DNA from: Pseudarthrobacter albicanus
GTDB taxonomy: Bacteria; Actinomycetota; Actinomycetes; Actinomycetales; Micrococcaceae
Direction: 5' to 3'
NCBI RefSeq assembly: GCF_018224015.1
Contig: NZ_JAGPOT010000006.1
Location: forward strand, 1 to 64,000
DNA length: 64,000 nt
Positions 7,719 to 18,254 of the stretch are shown piece by piece. Position 1 is the stretch's first letter. Each line of letters starts with the position of its first letter. The position numbers and the translations under genes were made by a program. Below the pieces are notes generated by a model, which worked only from the letters and a program-made list of their open reading frames with translations, made no database searches and was not told the origin of the DNA.

Positions 7719-7792
7719 TGGGCGTACCAGGACTTGAACCTGGGACCTCTTCGTTATCAGCGAAGCGCTCTAACCGCCTGAGCTATACGCCC
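7719..7792 (-). tRNA. tRNA-Ile (anticodon GAU)
   Basis: The 74-nt cloverleaf on the minus strand starts GGGCGTATAGCTCAG. The anticodon stem-loop is CTTCG-CTGATAA-CGAAG, giving GAT, and the T-arm carries GGTTCAAGTCC. The acceptor GGGCGTA pairs with TACGCCC, followed by discriminator A. No CCA is encoded. It lies between the DUF3566 gene and the DLW-39 gene on the same strand. Confidence 0.97.
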
Positions 7793-7889
7793 CGATGCCT
7801 CATCGGGCCGAGATATGACTGTACAGCACATCCCGGCCCGATCTCAAATCGAGGCATTTCGCCGGAGAATTTCCGGGAAAAATACGGGT

Positions 7890-8528
7890 CTAATCGTCCG
7901 TGAGGGTGACGCCGATGCCGCCCACCAGCGTTGCGGAGATGTTGTACAGCACCGCCGACAGCATGGAGAGCGCGGTCAGCAGCACGACATTGATCACGGC
8001 AATGATGGTGGCGAAGGACGCCACCTGGCCGAGCGAGGCGACCTTCTTGAGCTCGAAGCCGCCGCCTTCCGAGCCGGCGAGGGTTCCGAGCAGGCTGTCC
8101 ACCTGGTCAAAGATCCCGGTCAGGTCCAGCACCGTCCAGAGCACGATCGCTGCCACGACTGTGACGATGCCCAGGGCCACCGAGAGCAGGAAAGCCATCT
8201 TCAGGACGGACCATGGCTCCACCTTGCTGACCAGCAGGCGGGCACGGCGGACCTTCGCCTTGGGAGCCGGCTTGATCAGGCCCGCCGTGTTCTGGCCGGA
8301 ATGCTGCCCGTAGGCGTCCGGACGCTGGCCCGGCGCGGCAGGACGCTGGCCCTGCATGGGCCGCTGTCCGGGGACCGGCGGACGCTGGTCTGAACCGGCG
8401 GCTGCCCCGGGTACGCCCGGGCGCTGCTGCGGACGGGTCGGGGCGCTCACGCGCGGCGCGGCTGCGGGCGGCCGCGTTCCGCTGGGAACGCCGGTGCTCG
8501 GCTTGGGATATGAGTCGGAATTACTCAC
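7890..8528 (-). CDS. DUF3566 transmembrane protein downstream of gyrA
   Basis: This 212-residue protein has a long Pro/Gln/Arg-rich disordered N-terminus (about 1-90, with repeated GQRP units). The DUF3566 domain follows at about 95-210 with two membrane helices: [24 protein letters not shown] and [24 protein letters not shown]. It ends in a short polar tail. It is the counterpart of M. tuberculosis Rv0007, always found after gyrA. Its start codon overlaps the gyrA stop (ATGA), so translation is coupled. The conserved link to gyrase suggests a role at the origin or division site, but none is established that I know of. Confidence 0.93.
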   Translation of the reverse strand: MSNSDSYPKPSTGVPSGTRPPAAAPRVSAPTRPQQRPGVPGAAAGSDQRPPVPGQRPMQGQRPAAPGQRPDAYGQHSGQNTAGLIKPAPKAKVRRARLLVSKVEPWSVLKMAFLLSVALGIVTVVAAIVLWTVLDLTGIFDQVDSLLGTLAGSEGGGFELKKVASLGQVASFATIIAVINVVLLTALSMLSAVLYNISATLVGGIGVTLTDD

Positions 8529-11188
8529 TCGTTACCTCCGGTGTTGTCTTCGTCCAGCTCGGCGTGGCCTGATGACTCATCTGACTCCGGGGCCGGTACT
8601 GATTCTGCCTCTGCGGACCCCTCATGTGATCCGGTTTCTTCAGCCAACGTTACGTCATCGGCCGATTCATCGCCGTCCAGCCCGCGTTCGCTGTTGCGTG
8701 CAACCTCGATGATGCGGTCATTCTTGTCCGGCTTGGCGAAGATGACGCCCATGGTGTCGCGGCCCTTGGCGGGAACGCCGGCCACCGAGGAACGGACCAC
8801 CTTGCCGCCCTCCATGACCACCAGGACTTCGTCCTCTTCCTGGACGATCAGGGCGCCCACGAGGTGTCCGCGCTCCTCCTGGTACTTGCCGACCTTGATG
8901 CCGAGTCCGCCGCGGCCCTGGAGCCGGTATTCCTCCACCGCGGTCCGCTTGGCGTAGCCGCCCTCCGTGACGATGAAGACGAACGAACCGTCCTTGACGA
9001 CGTCGGCCGCCAGCAGTTCGTCGTCCTCGCGGAACTTCATCCCGGTAACGCCGGAGGTCGCCCGGCCCATGGGACGCAGGGCGTCGTCGGTGGCGGTGAA
9101 CCGGATGGACTGGCCCATCCGGGACACCAGCATCAGGTCATCGGTTTCCGAGACCAGCTGGGCGGACACGAGCTCATCCCCGTCCCGCAGGTTGATCGCG
9201 ATGACGCCAGCGGAGCGGTTGGTGTCGTAGTCCTCCAGCCGGGTCTTCTTGACCAGGCCGCGCTTGGTGGCCAGCACCAGATACGGCGAGTGCTGGTAGT
9301 CCCGCAGGTCCAGCACCTGGGCGATGGTCTCATCCGGCTGGAATGCCAGCAGGTTGGCCACGTGCTGGCCTTTGGCATCACGTCCCGCTTCCGCGAGTTC
9401 GTAGGCCTTGGCCCGGTACACGCGTCCCAGGTTGGTGAAGAACAGCAGCCAGTGGTGCGTCGTGGTGACGAAGAAGTGCTCCACGACGTCGTCCCCGCGC
9501 AGCTGGGCGCCCTTGATGCCCTTGCCGCCGCGCTGCTGCGAGCGGTAGTTGTCGCTGCGGGTGCGCTTGACGTAGCCGCCGCGGGTGATGGTGACGACCA
9601 TTTCCTCTTCGGGGATCAGGTCTTCCATGGACATGTCGCCGTCGAAGCCCAGCAGGACCTTGGTGCGGCGGTCGTCGCCGTGCTTGGCAACGATTTCGGC
9701 GAGCTCGGTGCTGATGATCTCCCGCTGGCGCACCTCGGAAGCCAGGATCGCGCTGTATTCGGCGATCAGGGCTTCGAGTTCGGCGTGCCGGGCCTGGATC
9801 TTCTGGCGTTCCAGGGCTGCGAGGCGGCGGAGCTGCATGTCCAGGATGGCGCGGGCCTGGAGTTCGTCAATGTCCAGCAGTTCCATCAGGCCGTCGCGGG
9901 CGGCCTCGGTGGTGTTGGAGGCACGAATCAGGGCGATGACCTCATCGAGCATGTCCAGCGCCTTGAGCAGGGCGCGCAGGATGTGCGCTTCCTCCTCGGC
10001 CTTGCGGAGCCGGTAGCGCGTCCGGCGGGCGATGACGTCCAGCTGGTGCGTGACCCAGTGGCGGATGAACGCATCAAGGCTCAGGGTGCGGGGCACCCCG
10101 TCCACAATCGCGAGCATGTTGGCGGCGAAGTTGTCCTGCAGCTGGGTGTGCTTGTAGAGGTTGTTCAGCACCACCTTGGCGACGGCGTCGCGCTTGAGCA
10201 CGATCACGAGGCGCTGGCCGGTGCGGCCGGAGGTTTCATCGCGGAGGTCGGCGATGCCCGAAATCTTGCCGTCCTTGACGAGTTCGGCGATCCTGATCGC
10301 CAGGTTGTCCGGGTTGGCCTGATAGGGCAGTTCGGTCACCACAAGGCAGGTGCGGCCCTGGAGCTCCTCGACGTTGACCACGGCACGCATGGTGATCGAG
10401 CCGCGGCCCGTGCGGTAGGCGTCCTCGATCCCCTTGTGGCCCAGGATCGTGGCGCCGGTCGGGAAATCGGGTCCCTTGATGCGCAGCATCAGCTCTTCGA
10501 GCAGTTCCTCGCGGGTGGCCGTCGGGTTCGCCAGGTACCACTGGACGCCGTCGGCAACCTCGCGGAGGTTGTGCGGCGGGATGTTCGTGGCCATGCCCAC
10601 GGCGATGCCCGAGGAGCCGTTGACCAGCAGGTTCGGGAACCGCGCCGGCAGGATCGTGGGTTCCTGGTTCTTGCCGTCGTAGTTGTCCTGGAAGTCGACG
10701 GTTTCCTCGTCGATGTCGCGGACCATCTCCATGGCCAGCGGCGCCATCTTGGTTTCGGTGTACCGGGGGGCGGCCGCGCCGTCGTTGCCGGGCGAACCGA
10801 AGTTGCCCTGGCCCAGCGCCAGCGGGTAACGCATGGTCCAGTCCTGGATCAGGCGGACCAGCGCATCGTAGATGGCGGTGTCGCCGTGCGGGTGGTACTG
10901 GCCCATGACCTCACCGACGACGCGGGCGCACTTGTTGAAGGATCTCTCCGGGCGGTAGCCGCCGTCGAACATCGCGTACAGCACACGGCGGTGGACGGGC
11001 TTGAGACCGTCGCGGACGTCCGGCAGGGCACGCCCGACGATCACGGCCATGGCGTAGTCGAGATAGGAGCGCTGCATTTCGGTCTGCAGGTCCACCTGCT
11101 CGATCCGGTCGGTCAGGACATCGCCCACCAGGACGGCCTCGGCGTCACCGGCGGATTCAGCCGGAACCTCGGGTGTTTCGTCACTCAT
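8525..11188 (-). CDS. gyrA: DNA gyrase subunit A
   Basis: The 887-residue breakage-reunion subunit acts with GyrB as an A2B2 tetramer that introduces negative supercoils. The catalytic tyrosine is Y143 in PRYTE. The quinolone-resistance region [12 protein letters not shown] (99-110) carries T104 and D108 where E. coli has S83 and D87. The C-terminal six-bladed pinwheel includes a GyrA-box variant QQRGGKG (canonical QRRGGKG). A Ser/Glu/Asp-rich acidic tail of about 60 residues follows, longer than in E. coli. It is preceded by gyrB 61 bp upstream and overlaps the next gene by 4 bp. The length and all core motifs are normal. Confidence 0.98.
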   Translation of the reverse strand: MSDETPEVPAESAGDAEAVLVGDVLTDRIEQVDLQTEMQRSYLDYAMAVIVGRALPDVRDGLKPVHRRVLYAMFDGGYRPERSFNKCARVVGEVMGQYHPHGDTAIYDALVRLIQDWTMRYPLALGQGNFGSPGNDGAAAPRYTETKMAPLAMEMVRDIDEETVDFQDNYDGKNQEPTILPARFPNLLVNGSSGIAVGMATNIPPHNLREVADGVQWYLANPTATREELLEELMLRIKGPDFPTGATILGHKGIEDAYRTGRGSITMRAVVNVEELQGRTCLVVTELPYQANPDNLAIRIAELVKDGKISGIADLRDETSGRTGQRLVIVLKRDAVAKVVLNNLYKHTQLQDNFAANMLAIVDGVPRTLSLDAFIRHWVTHQLDVIARRTRYRLRKAEEEAHILRALLKALDMLDEVIALIRASNTTEAARDGLMELLDIDELQARAILDMQLRRLAALERQKIQARHAELEALIAEYSAILASEVRQREIISTELAEIVAKHGDDRRTKVLLGFDGDMSMEDLIPEEEMVVTITRGGYVKRTRSDNYRSQQRGGKGIKGAQLRGDDVVEHFFVTTTHHWLLFFTNLGRVYRAKAYELAEAGRDAKGQHVANLLAFQPDETIAQVLDLRDYQHSPYLVLATKRGLVKKTRLEDYDTNRSAGVIAINLRDGDELVSAQLVSETDDLMLVSRMGQSIRFTATDDALRPMGRATSGVTGMKFREDDELLAADVVKDGSFVFIVTEGGYAKRTAVEEYRLQGRGGLGIKVGKYQEERGHLVGALIVQEEDEVLVVMEGGKVVRSSVAGVPAKGRDTMGVIFAKPDKNDRIIEVARNSERGLDGDESADDVTLAEETGSHEGSAEAESVPAPESDESSGHAELDEDNTGGNE

Positions 11189-11249
11189 AATCTATATTTT
11201 CCGTTTCAGGTATATATCGGTCCAGGAATATTCGAGGTGGTGATGGCCT

Positions 11250-13340
11250 CTAGATATCGAGGAACCGAACGTCCTTGGCGTTCTGCTGAATGAAGTTCCG
11301 GCGGGATTCCACGTCCTCGCCCATCAGTACGGAGAAGGTCTGGTCCGCCGCCAGGGCATCATCCATGGTGACCTGCAGCAGCGTGCGGTGGTCAGGATCC
11401 ATGGTGGTGTCCCAGAGCTCGGTGTAGTCCATTTCGCCGAGGCCCTTGTAACGCTGGATACCGTTGTCCTTGGGGATCCGGCGGCCGGCGGCCTGGCCGG
11501 ACACCAGCTTGGCGTCGCGTTCGCGGTCGCTGTAGACGTAGTCGTGCGGGGCGTTGGACCACTTGATCCGGTACAGCGGCGGCTGGGCGAGGTAGACGTA
11601 GCCGTTTTCGATCAGCGGGCGCATGTACCGGAACAGCAGCGTCATCAGCAGTGTGGTGATGTGCTGGCCGTCGACGTCGGCATCGGCCATGAGGACGATC
11701 TTGTGATAGCGCAGCTTGGTCAGCTCGAAGTCCTCGCCGATGCCCGTGCCGAAGGCCGTGATCATGGACTGGACCTCGGCGTTGCCCAGGGCCTTGTCCA
11801 GCCGGGCCCGCTCCACATTCAGGATCTTGCCGCGCAGCGGCAGGATGGCCTGGGTTTCCGGGTTGCGGCCGCGCTTGGCGGAACCGCCGGCGGAATCGCC
11901 CTCCACGATGTAGACCTCGCACTTCGAGGGATCCTTGGAGGAGCAGTCGGAGAGCTTGCCGGGCATGCCGAAGGACTCCAGCGGGCTCTTGCGGCGCGCG
12001 TTGTCGCGGGCCTTGCGGGCGGCCATCCGGGCTTGGGCTGCGGAAATCGCCTTGCGGATGACGTCCCGGGCCGGACCGGGATTGCGCTCCAGCCAGTCGC
12101 CAAGCCCGTCGGTTACGACCCGCTGGACGAAGCCCTTGACCTCGGAGTTGCCAAGCTTGGTCTTGGTCTGCCCCTCAAACTGGGGCTCGGCCAGCTTGAC
12201 GGAGATGACGGCGGTCAGGCCCTCACGGATGTCGTCCCCCGTGAGGTTGTCGTCCTTTTCCTTAATGATGCTTTTCTCCCGCGCGTAACGGTTGATCAGC
12301 GACGTCATCGCGGCGCGGAAACCCTCCTCGTGGGTGCCGCCCTCATGGGTGTTGATGGTGTTGGCGTACGTGTGCACGCTCTCGGAATACGCGGTGGTCC
12401 ACTGCATCGCCATTTCCAGGGCGATGTGGCGTTCCGTGTCCTCGGTTTCGAAGGAGATGACGTCCTCGTGGACCACATCGACTTTCTTTCCGGAGTTCAG
12501 GTGCTTGACGTAGTCCAGCAGGCCGTCGTCGTACTGGTAGACCACGGTGTGGTGCTCGGCGGGTACTTCGCCTTCGAGGGGGACGGTGTCGAGGTCCAGG
12601 TCGTCATCCTCGGAGGGTTCCGCCGCGAGGCTGCGTTCGTCGGTCAACGTGATGCGCAGGCCCTTGTTCAGGAAGGCCATCTGCTGGAACCGGGCGCGCA
12701 GCGTCTCGAAGTCGAATTCCGTGCTCTCAAAGATGCCGGCATCCGGGTAGAACGTCTGCGTCGTGCCGGTTTCGGTGGTTTCCCCGCCCTTGACCAGTCC
12801 GCCCTGCGGCTTGCCGCCGTCGACGAAGGTCATCCGCCAGACGTGGCCCTGCCGCCGGACCTCCGTGTCCACGCGGCTGGACAGGGCGTTGACCACCGAA
12901 ATGCCGACGCCATGCAGTCCGCCGGAAACGGCATAACCCCCGCCGCCGAACTTGCCGCCCGCGTGCAGGATGGTCATGACGACTTCAACCGTGGGCTTGT
13001 GCTCCGTCGGGTGCATGTCGACGGGGATGCCGCGGCCGTCGTCAACCACCTTGACCCCGCCGTCCGCCTGGAGAACGATTTCGATGTGGGTGCAGTAGCC
13101 GGCCAGCGCTTCGTCAACCGAGTTGTCCACCACTTCGTAGACCAGGTGGTGCAGCCCGCGCGGACCGGTGGACCCGATGTACATGCCCGGACGTTTCCGG
13201 ACGGCTTCCAAACCCTCCAGCACGGTAATGTCGCTGGCACCGTACCCGTGTCGCGTATCGGCCTCCGGCGGCGCGTCAGCCGTGAAGGCGTCCTCCGCTG
13301 CTGTTTCCACTGTCGGGATATCTGCATTGTGGTTAGCCAC
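11250..13340 (-). CDS. gyrB: DNA gyrase subunit B
   Basis: The 696-residue ATPase subunit of gyrase. The GHKL ATP site lies in the N-terminal third ([38 protein letters not shown]). The TOPRIM metal site is [14 protein letters not shown] and DADVDGQHI. The C-terminal end is [17 protein letters not shown] place the start at the GTG of 13340, giving [11 protein letters not shown]. This is where remembered Arthrobacter GyrB proteins begin, and GAGGAG lies 12 bases upstream. The frame is open 43 codons further but the extra part is not family-like. It forms a gyrB-gyrA pair. Confidence 0.97.
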   Translation of the reverse strand: MANHNADIPTVETAAEDAFTADAPPEADTRHGYGASDITVLEGLEAVRKRPGMYIGSTGPRGLHHLVYEVVDNSVDEALAGYCTHIEIVLQADGGVKVVDDGRGIPVDMHPTEHKPTVEVVMTILHAGGKFGGGGYAVSGGLHGVGISVVNALSSRVDTEVRRQGHVWRMTFVDGGKPQGGLVKGGETTETGTTQTFYPDAGIFESTEFDFETLRARFQQMAFLNKGLRITLTDERSLAAEPSEDDDLDLDTVPLEGEVPAEHHTVVYQYDDGLLDYVKHLNSGKKVDVVHEDVISFETEDTERHIALEMAMQWTTAYSESVHTYANTINTHEGGTHEEGFRAAMTSLINRYAREKSIIKEKDDNLTGDDIREGLTAVISVKLAEPQFEGQTKTKLGNSEVKGFVQRVVTDGLGDWLERNPGPARDVIRKAISAAQARMAARKARDNARRKSPLESFGMPGKLSDCSSKDPSKCEVYIVEGDSAGGSAKRGRNPETQAILPLRGKILNVERARLDKALGNAEVQSMITAFGTGIGEDFELTKLRYHKIVLMADADVDGQHITTLLMTLLFRYMRPLIENGYVYLAQPPLYRIKWSNAPHDYVYSDRERDAKLVSGQAAGRRIPKDNGIQRYKGLGEMDYTELWDTTMDPDHRTLLQVTMDDALAADQTFSVLMGEDVESRRNFIQQNAKDVRFLDI

Positions 13341-13751
13341 AGGCGCTTTCGACTCCTCTGTATTCGTTGAAGGCCGGCGTTGCCGCTTCCCGGGGGAAAG
13401 GCTTCTGCCAACAGGCACGTCGCTGATGGCGCCGGCTGGTCCGCTGGCCCGAGGAACCGTCTGCCGCACACTGACAGCGCGCCGGAAACGGACTCAGTCA
13501 ACGTTTCACCGGCGCCCAGTTATCTACCATGATTCTACCGTGCGAGGGAGCGCAAACCCGCATTCCAGGGCCTCAAACGCGCCGGAAGATGCCGCTGGGA
13601 GGCCAGTGGCTCCCCCTGCAAGGCTTTAGGGGTCCCGCCCTAGGGTGCCTATACGACTCCGGGGCGTTAAAGCGCCCCACACGCCGTTTCCTGAATTTTC
13701 AAGGATTCTTGCAAGGACTGCTTCACACCCGCGGGCCCCGGTGCGGCGGAC
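13341..13751. other. gyrB leader and intergenic gap, no gene seen
   Basis: This 411-bp gap lies between the DUF721 stop and the gyrB start. It must hold the gyrB promoter on the minus strand. A short hairpin, GGGGCG/CGCCCC, lies at 13661-13678 without a clear T-tract. I see no DnaA box, parS or credible small gene. Confidence 0.6.
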
Positions 13752-14315
13752 CTACCCGTAGGTGTCCCGGGGGCCGCGGCCGTTGACCGTCCGGATGCCC
13801 TTCCGCCAGCTCGGCGCGGCGGGTCCGAGGACCTGGATGCTGGTCACGACGCCGTCGCCGAGTTCGGTGCGGAACTTCTCCAGCAGGCTCATGCTCAGCA
13901 GGCGAAGCTGGGTGGCCCAGGCCGTGGAATCACAGCGCACATGCAGGGTCGTGTTCTCGAAACTCTCGGGGGTGCAGTGGGCCGAAATCTCCGGTCCCAC
14001 CAAGGTTCCCCACTGGGCCATCACCGATCCGACCGCCACCGGGGAGCTCCAGCCGCGTTCCGCGACGAGGCGTCCCACGACTTTTCCCAGCCCCAGCGGG
14101 TCCCGGCCGGTGCCGTGGAACTGCTTGAAGCCCCGCGTCCCGCCGGTGCTGCGGGCGGGTTTCTGTGGACCCGAGCCCGGCCGCGGCGGGGCCTTGCGCC
14201 GGATTTCCCCCCGGGACGCGGCCGCGTCACGCATCCGGTTCAGGGCCGCCTGGGCAGCATCGATGTCATCAGGGTCGCGGCCCGGTTGCAGGCCGCCGTC
14301 GGTATCCTTATTCAT
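13752..14315 (-). CDS. DUF721 / DciA-like protein
   Basis: The 187-residue protein has a disordered basic N-terminus (about 1-75, RRKAPPRPGSG) and a DUF721 domain at about 75-180. The domain includes VVGRLVAERGW, VGSVMAQWGTLVGPEISAHCTPESF and LHVRCDSTAWATQLRLLS. DUF721 proteins include DciA, an ancestral loader of the DnaB helicase where DnaC/DnaI are absent, which fits the position here between recF and gyrB. The start overlaps the recF stop (ATGA), giving a coupled recF-DUF721 unit. Family membership is clear. The helicase-loading role in this organism is inferred. Confidence 0.9.
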   Translation of the reverse strand: MNKDTDGGLQPGRDPDDIDAAQAALNRMRDAAASRGEIRRKAPPRPGSGPQKPARSTGGTRGFKQFHGTGRDPLGLGKVVGRLVAERGWSSPVAVGSVMAQWGTLVGPEISAHCTPESFENTTLHVRCDSTAWATQLRLLSMSLLEKFRTELGDGVVTSIQVLGPAAPSWRKGIRTVNGRGPRDTYG

Positions 14316-15532
14316 CGACAGTCCCGCTCATCAATTCCTCCCGGGATGACCTTCACCCGGCGTCCGGCCAGTTCCGCCGGGATGTCGTCCTCGACGGCGG
14401 CGGTCACCAACACCTGCTCGGCACCGGATACTATTGCCGCCAGTTTACGCCGCCGCTGGACATCCAGCTCGGCAAAAACATCATCGAGGATCAGGATCGG
14501 CGCGGAACCGCCGGTCCTGGCGTCGTCCATCATCACGTAGTACGAGGCCAGGCGCAGCGACAAGCACATGGACCAGGTTTCCCCGTGGGAGGCATAGCCC
14601 TTGGCCGGCGCCATGCCCAGGGCAAGGTCGAGTTCATCGCGGTGCGGGCCGACCAGGGAGATGCCCCGCTCCAGTTCCCGGCGGCGGGAAGCGGCGAAGG
14701 CCTGGACATAGCGGTCCGTGAGTTCGTCGACGGTGAGCAGGCGGAGATCCTCGGCCTGCCCGGTTGGCTCAACGGCTGTCTCACCGGCCGCCGCGCGGGA
14801 CGGCGGCGCGGCGCCGTCGTCCTCGCTCACATGCTGCAGCGTGGAGCGGTAGCTGGCACCGGCTTCCTTGGATCCGTCGGTGAGCTGCGCGTAGGCGCTG
14901 TTCAGGTGCGGACGGAGCCGCTCCACCAGGTCGAGCCGCGCGTGCAGCAGTTCGGCTCCGGCTCTGGCCATGTGCTGGTCCCAGACATCGAGCGTGGCCT
15001 CATGGGCGGAGGTGAATTTGCCGGCCCGGCCCGATTTGAGCAGCGCGTTGCGCTGCTTGAGCACCCGGTCGTAGTCGCTGCGGGTGGCTGCATGGCGCGG
15101 AATCAGGCTGACCAGCAGCTCGTCGAGGAAGCGCCGGCGGTTGGACGGGTCCCCCTTGACCAGCGCCAGGTCTTCCGGGGCAAAGAGCACGGTCTGGCAG
15201 ATTCCGAGGATGTCCCGGGCCCGGACCGGGTTGCTGCGGTTGATGCGTGCACGGTTGGCGCGGCCGGCGTTGATTTCGAGTTCCAGGACCGTGGACTGCC
15301 CGCCGCGGACCAGTTTGGCCCGCACCATGGCCCGGTCCGTGCCGAAACGCAGCAGCGGCGCATCGGAGCTGACCCGGTGCGAGCTGAGCGTGGCCAGGTA
15401 GCCGATCGCTTCCATGAGGTTGGTTTTGCCGATCCCGTTGGCCCCCACGAGGACCGTGACGCCTGGTTCCAGGCTCAGGTCCACCTGGGCGTAACTGCGG
15501 AAATCAGTCAGGGAGAGTTTTTCAAGGTACAC
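14312..15532 (-). CDS. recF: DNA replication and repair protein RecF
   Basis: This 406-residue SMC-like ATPase helps load RecA at gaps during recombinational repair. The Walker A is GANGIGKTN (residues 33-41). The signature/Walker B region reads LSLRLASYY and ILILDDVFAELD near the C-terminus. The N-terminus MYLEKLSLTDFRSYAQVDL is typical of RecF. It follows gnd on the minus strand with a 26-bp gap and is translationally coupled to the DUF721 gene behind it. The length is normal for actinobacteria. Confidence 0.97.
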   Translation of the reverse strand: MYLEKLSLTDFRSYAQVDLSLEPGVTVLVGANGIGKTNLMEAIGYLATLSSHRVSSDAPLLRFGTDRAMVRAKLVRGGQSTVLELEINAGRANRARINRSNPVRARDILGICQTVLFAPEDLALVKGDPSNRRRFLDELLVSLIPRHAATRSDYDRVLKQRNALLKSGRAGKFTSAHEATLDVWDQHMARAGAELLHARLDLVERLRPHLNSAYAQLTDGSKEAGASYRSTLQHVSEDDGAAPPSRAAAGETAVEPTGQAEDLRLLTVDELTDRYVQAFAASRRRELERGISLVGPHRDELDLALGMAPAKGYASHGETWSMCLSLRLASYYVMMDDARTGGSAPILILDDVFAELDVQRRRKLAAIVSGAEQVLVTAAVEDDIPAELAGRRVKVIPGGIDERDCR

Positions 15533-15558
15533 GCCGGGTTCAGGATTCCAGGGCGGAG

Positions 15559-16443
15559 CTATTTGGCCGGGCGGGTGGCGTGCCCGCCGAACTGGTGACG
15601 CAGCGCGGACACCATCTTCATGGCCGGCGAGTTGTCCTCGCGGGAGGAGAAGCGGGCAAAGAGCGCGGCCGTGATCGCCGGTGCCGGCACCGCATTGGCG
15701 ATGGCTTCCTCCACGGTCCAGCGGCCCTCGCCGGAATCCTCGACATAGTCGTCAATGGATTCCAGGCCCGGGTCCTCATCCAGTGCCTTGACCATGAGGT
15801 CCAGCAGCCAGGACCGGACGACGGTGCCTTTCTGCCAGGCGCGGAAGGTGCCGGGAAGATCGGCGACGATGTCCTTCGCGGCCAGGAGTTCGTAGCCTTC
15901 CGCGTAGGCCTGCATCAGGCCGTATTCGATTCCGTTGTGGACCATCTTGGCGTAATGGCCGGCGCCGACGGCTCCCACGTGGACGAAGCTGTCGGCCCGT
16001 TCACCGTCCGGACGAAGGGCGTCGAAAACCGGCAGGGCGCGTTCGATGTCCGCGGCATCCCCGCCGGCCATCAGTCCGTAGCCGTTCGCCAGGCCCCAGA
16101 CACCGCCGGATACGCCGCAGTCGGCGAAGCGGATGCCTTTTTCGGCCAGCGCCGCGCCGTGCTTCTGGTCCTCGGTGAACCGGGAGTTGCCGCCGTCGAT
16201 CACGAGGTCGCCGGCATCGAGTTTGCTGCCGAGTTCGGTGATGACGGCATCGGTGATGTCCCCGGACGGAACCATCACCCAGATCAGGCGCGGCGCCGGA
16301 ACGGCGGCGATGAGCTCCTCGACGCTGGCGACGTCGGCGACGTCCGGGTTGCGGTCAAAGCCGGTGACCTCGATTCCCCCCTTGCGCAGCCGTTCGCGCA
16401 TGTTGAAACCCATTTTTCCAAGGCCGATCAGTCCGATGTGCAC
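15559..16443 (-). CDS. gnd: 6-phosphogluconate dehydrogenase, decarboxylating (short form)
   Basis: This 294-residue enzyme oxidises and decarboxylates 6-phosphogluconate to ribulose 5-phosphate with NAD(P)H. It is of the short GntZ/YqeC class rather than the 470-residue class. The Rossmann glycine motif is GLIGLGKMG. The substrate motif is GVSGGVWGL, with the catalytic Lys in HYAKMVHNGIEYGLMQ. The start is the GTG at 16443, which puts the Rossmann motif at the N-terminus (VHIGLIGLGKMG) with AAGAG upstream. A longer frame exists but is not family-like. gnd between dnaN and recF is a common actinobacterial arrangement with no known replication role. Confidence 0.95.
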   Translation of the reverse strand: MHIGLIGLGKMGFNMRERLRKGGIEVTGFDRNPDVADVASVEELIAAVPAPRLIWVMVPSGDITDAVITELGSKLDAGDLVIDGGNSRFTEDQKHGAALAEKGIRFADCGVSGGVWGLANGYGLMAGGDAADIERALPVFDALRPDGERADSFVHVGAVGAGHYAKMVHNGIEYGLMQAYAEGYELLAAKDIVADLPGTFRAWQKGTVVRSWLLDLMVKALDEDPGLESIDDYVEDSGEGRWTVEEAIANAVPAPAITAALFARFSSREDNSPAMKMVSALRHQFGGHATRPAK

Positions 16444-16546
16444 GGTGTGAACTCTTTTCTGCGCTGGGGTACTTCGGGTGGAAACCCCACCCAACTGACT
16501 CGCATTAGTTGTCGTTCTGGCGGCCCGGAACGGCAACAATTGCGAG

Positions 16547-17671
16547 CTAGTTGGGCAGGCGGACCGGCATGACCAGGTAGCGGTAATCGCCCTGGTCCTC
16601 GCCGTCGGCGTCCTGTTGTGCCGTGATCATGGCCGGCTTGGGGGCTGTCGTGAAGGAGAAGCGCACGAACTTGGTCTCGATGACGCTCAGGCCCTCGACC
16701 AGGTAGTGCGGGTTGAAGGCCACCGTGATGTCATCGCCGGTCAGCTGTGCCTCGAGCTCTTCGGAGGCCTGCGCATCTTCACCGGTGCCGGCGTCCAGGT
16801 GCAGCTGCCCCTGCGTGAAAGCCAGCCGGACGGGGGTGTTGCGTTCGGCCACGAGGGACACGCGGCGCACCGCCTCGACCAGTGCCTGGGTCTGGACCGT
16901 GGCGTGGATCGGGGTGGATTCCGGGAAGAGCGAGCGGATCTTGGGGTAGTCGCCGTCGACCAGGAGCGACGTCGTGGTGCGGCCGCCGCTCTCGAAGCCG
17001 ATAAGCCGGCTGTCGTCGTCGGCGAGGGCAAGGTTGATGTCGCCGCTGTTTCCGAGGGTTTTCGCCACTTCGTTGAGCGTCTTGGCTTTGACCAGGGCAC
17101 TGGTGGAAATCCCCGGCGTGACGGGCTTCCAGGGCAGTTCGCGCATGGCCAGCCGGTAGCGGTCGGTGGCCAGGAGGGTGATGAGGTCGTCCTCGATCTC
17201 CATCCGGACGCCGGTGAGGATGGGCAGGGTGTCGTCCTTGCTGGCCGCGATGATCACCTGGGAGACGGCCTGGGCGAAGGTATCGCCGGGCACGGTGCCG
17301 CTGATCGGGGGCAGGGCGGGCAGCGGCGGGTATTCGGCTTCCGGCATGGTGGCCAGGTGGAAGCTGCTCCGGCGGCAGGTGAGGGTGACCTTGTTGCCGT
17401 CGGTCTCGACCTCGACGGGTGCTGACGGCAGGCTGCGGCAGATGTCGGCGAGCAGGCGTCCGGACACCAGAATGGTGCCTTCGGTGCTGATGTCAGCCGG
17501 GATTTCGAGCCTGGCGGAGGTCTCGTAGTCGAAGCTCGAGAGGCTGACAGTGCCGGCCTCGGCCTTGAGCAGCAGGCCGGAAAGCACTGGTACCGGCGGC
17601 CGCGGAGACAACGACCGGGCGGTCCAGGTCACGGCTTCTGCCAGGACGTCCCGCTCGACTCTGAACTTCAC
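16547..17671 (-). CDS. dnaN: DNA polymerase III sliding clamp (beta subunit)
   Basis: The 374-residue protein forms the dimeric ring that tethers polymerase III to DNA. It has three repeated clamp domains: the first opens VKFRVERDVLAEAVTWTARSL, the middle contains ATDRYRLAMREL, and the last ends YRYLVMPVRLPN. The start is the GTG at 17671 with AAAGGCGG upstream. The longer in-frame version adds a leader not seen in the family. Upstream lies the oriC gap and then dnaA. Confidence 0.97.
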   Translation of the reverse strand: MKFRVERDVLAEAVTWTARSLSPRPPVPVLSGLLLKAEAGTVSLSSFDYETSARLEIPADISTEGTILVSGRLLADICRSLPSAPVEVETDGNKVTLTCRRSSFHLATMPEAEYPPLPALPPISGTVPGDTFAQAVSQVIIAASKDDTLPILTGVRMEIEDDLITLLATDRYRLAMRELPWKPVTPGISTSALVKAKTLNEVAKTLGNSGDINLALADDDSRLIGFESGGRTTTSLLVDGDYPKIRSLFPESTPIHATVQTQALVEAVRRVSLVAERNTPVRLAFTQGQLHLDAGTGEDAQASEELEAQLTGDDITVAFNPHYLVEGLSVIETKFVRFSFTTAPKPAMITAQQDADGEDQGDYRYLVMPVRLPN

Positions 17672-18254
17672 GGAAGGGTGCCGCCTTTCATTGCTGCTGT
17701 CATCGCTAAAACACGCCGAACTACGTGGACCGGCAGGGGTGCCGGCGCACGTCACCGAGGGGATGTGCCGCCGGCCGGGGCGTCATGGCAGTTGTGAACT
17801 ACAAATTATTCCGGAACGGACACACTGCAGACAGCTTAGCCCCACGAGGTGGGTTCTCCCATCCCCGGGGTTACACCGCTGTCGTTCCGCCGGGCCGGTT
17901 GTTCCGTCCGGCCGACCGTTTTGCCCTGCCGGTGCGTGGCGGCTGTGAGGGGGCGGAACGAGACTGTTATTTGAGGGAATTTCATTTTCTTGGGATTAGT
18001 AGTGTTAATAACTGCTGTGGAAACTGTGGATAACTCCGTTTCGCGGTGCGATTCCGCGGTTAAGCCCTGTTCATGGACTGTGGGTCCAGCAGGTTTTAAA
18101 CAGGGTGTGGATGGGGATAACGTTTTTGCCCGGATCGCTGATCCACAGGCGCCTTAAGGGTTTTAAGCCCATTAACCGCGGTTGTCCCCTTAACTATCCA
18201 CAGGGTTGTCCACAGGTGCCTGTTAATAAGGTAGGGAGTGCGCGGCCGGACGGC
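17672..18254. other. Chromosomal origin oriC (dnaA-dnaN gap)
   Basis: This 583-bp gap is between dnaA and dnaN, the standard place for oriC in actinobacteria. An AT-rich candidate unwinding element spans about 17965-18013. The box-rich half (18001-18230) has a perfect TGTGGATAA at 18025-18033 and TTGTCCACA at 18206-18214. One-mismatch boxes lie at 18112-18120, 18139-18147 and 18194-18202. The 13-mer AGTGTTAATAACT at 18001 is the inverse of the repeat in the 1.3-2.0 kb cluster. The 300 bp next to dnaN carry no box and should contain the dnaN promoter. The origin call rests on context plus boxes. Confidence 0.85.

Noticed and set aside
8864..11293. Long plus-strand open frame opposite gyrA
   Set aside because: It is a shadow of gyrA on the other strand, a common result of high GC third positions. 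It has no ribosome site or family similarity.
11388..13370. Long plus-strand open frame opposite gyrB
   Set aside because: It mirrors gyrB in the opposite strand with no independent signals.
13661..13678. Terminator before gyrB
   Set aside because: The GGGGCG/CGCCCC stem is only 6 bp with no T-tract on either strand.
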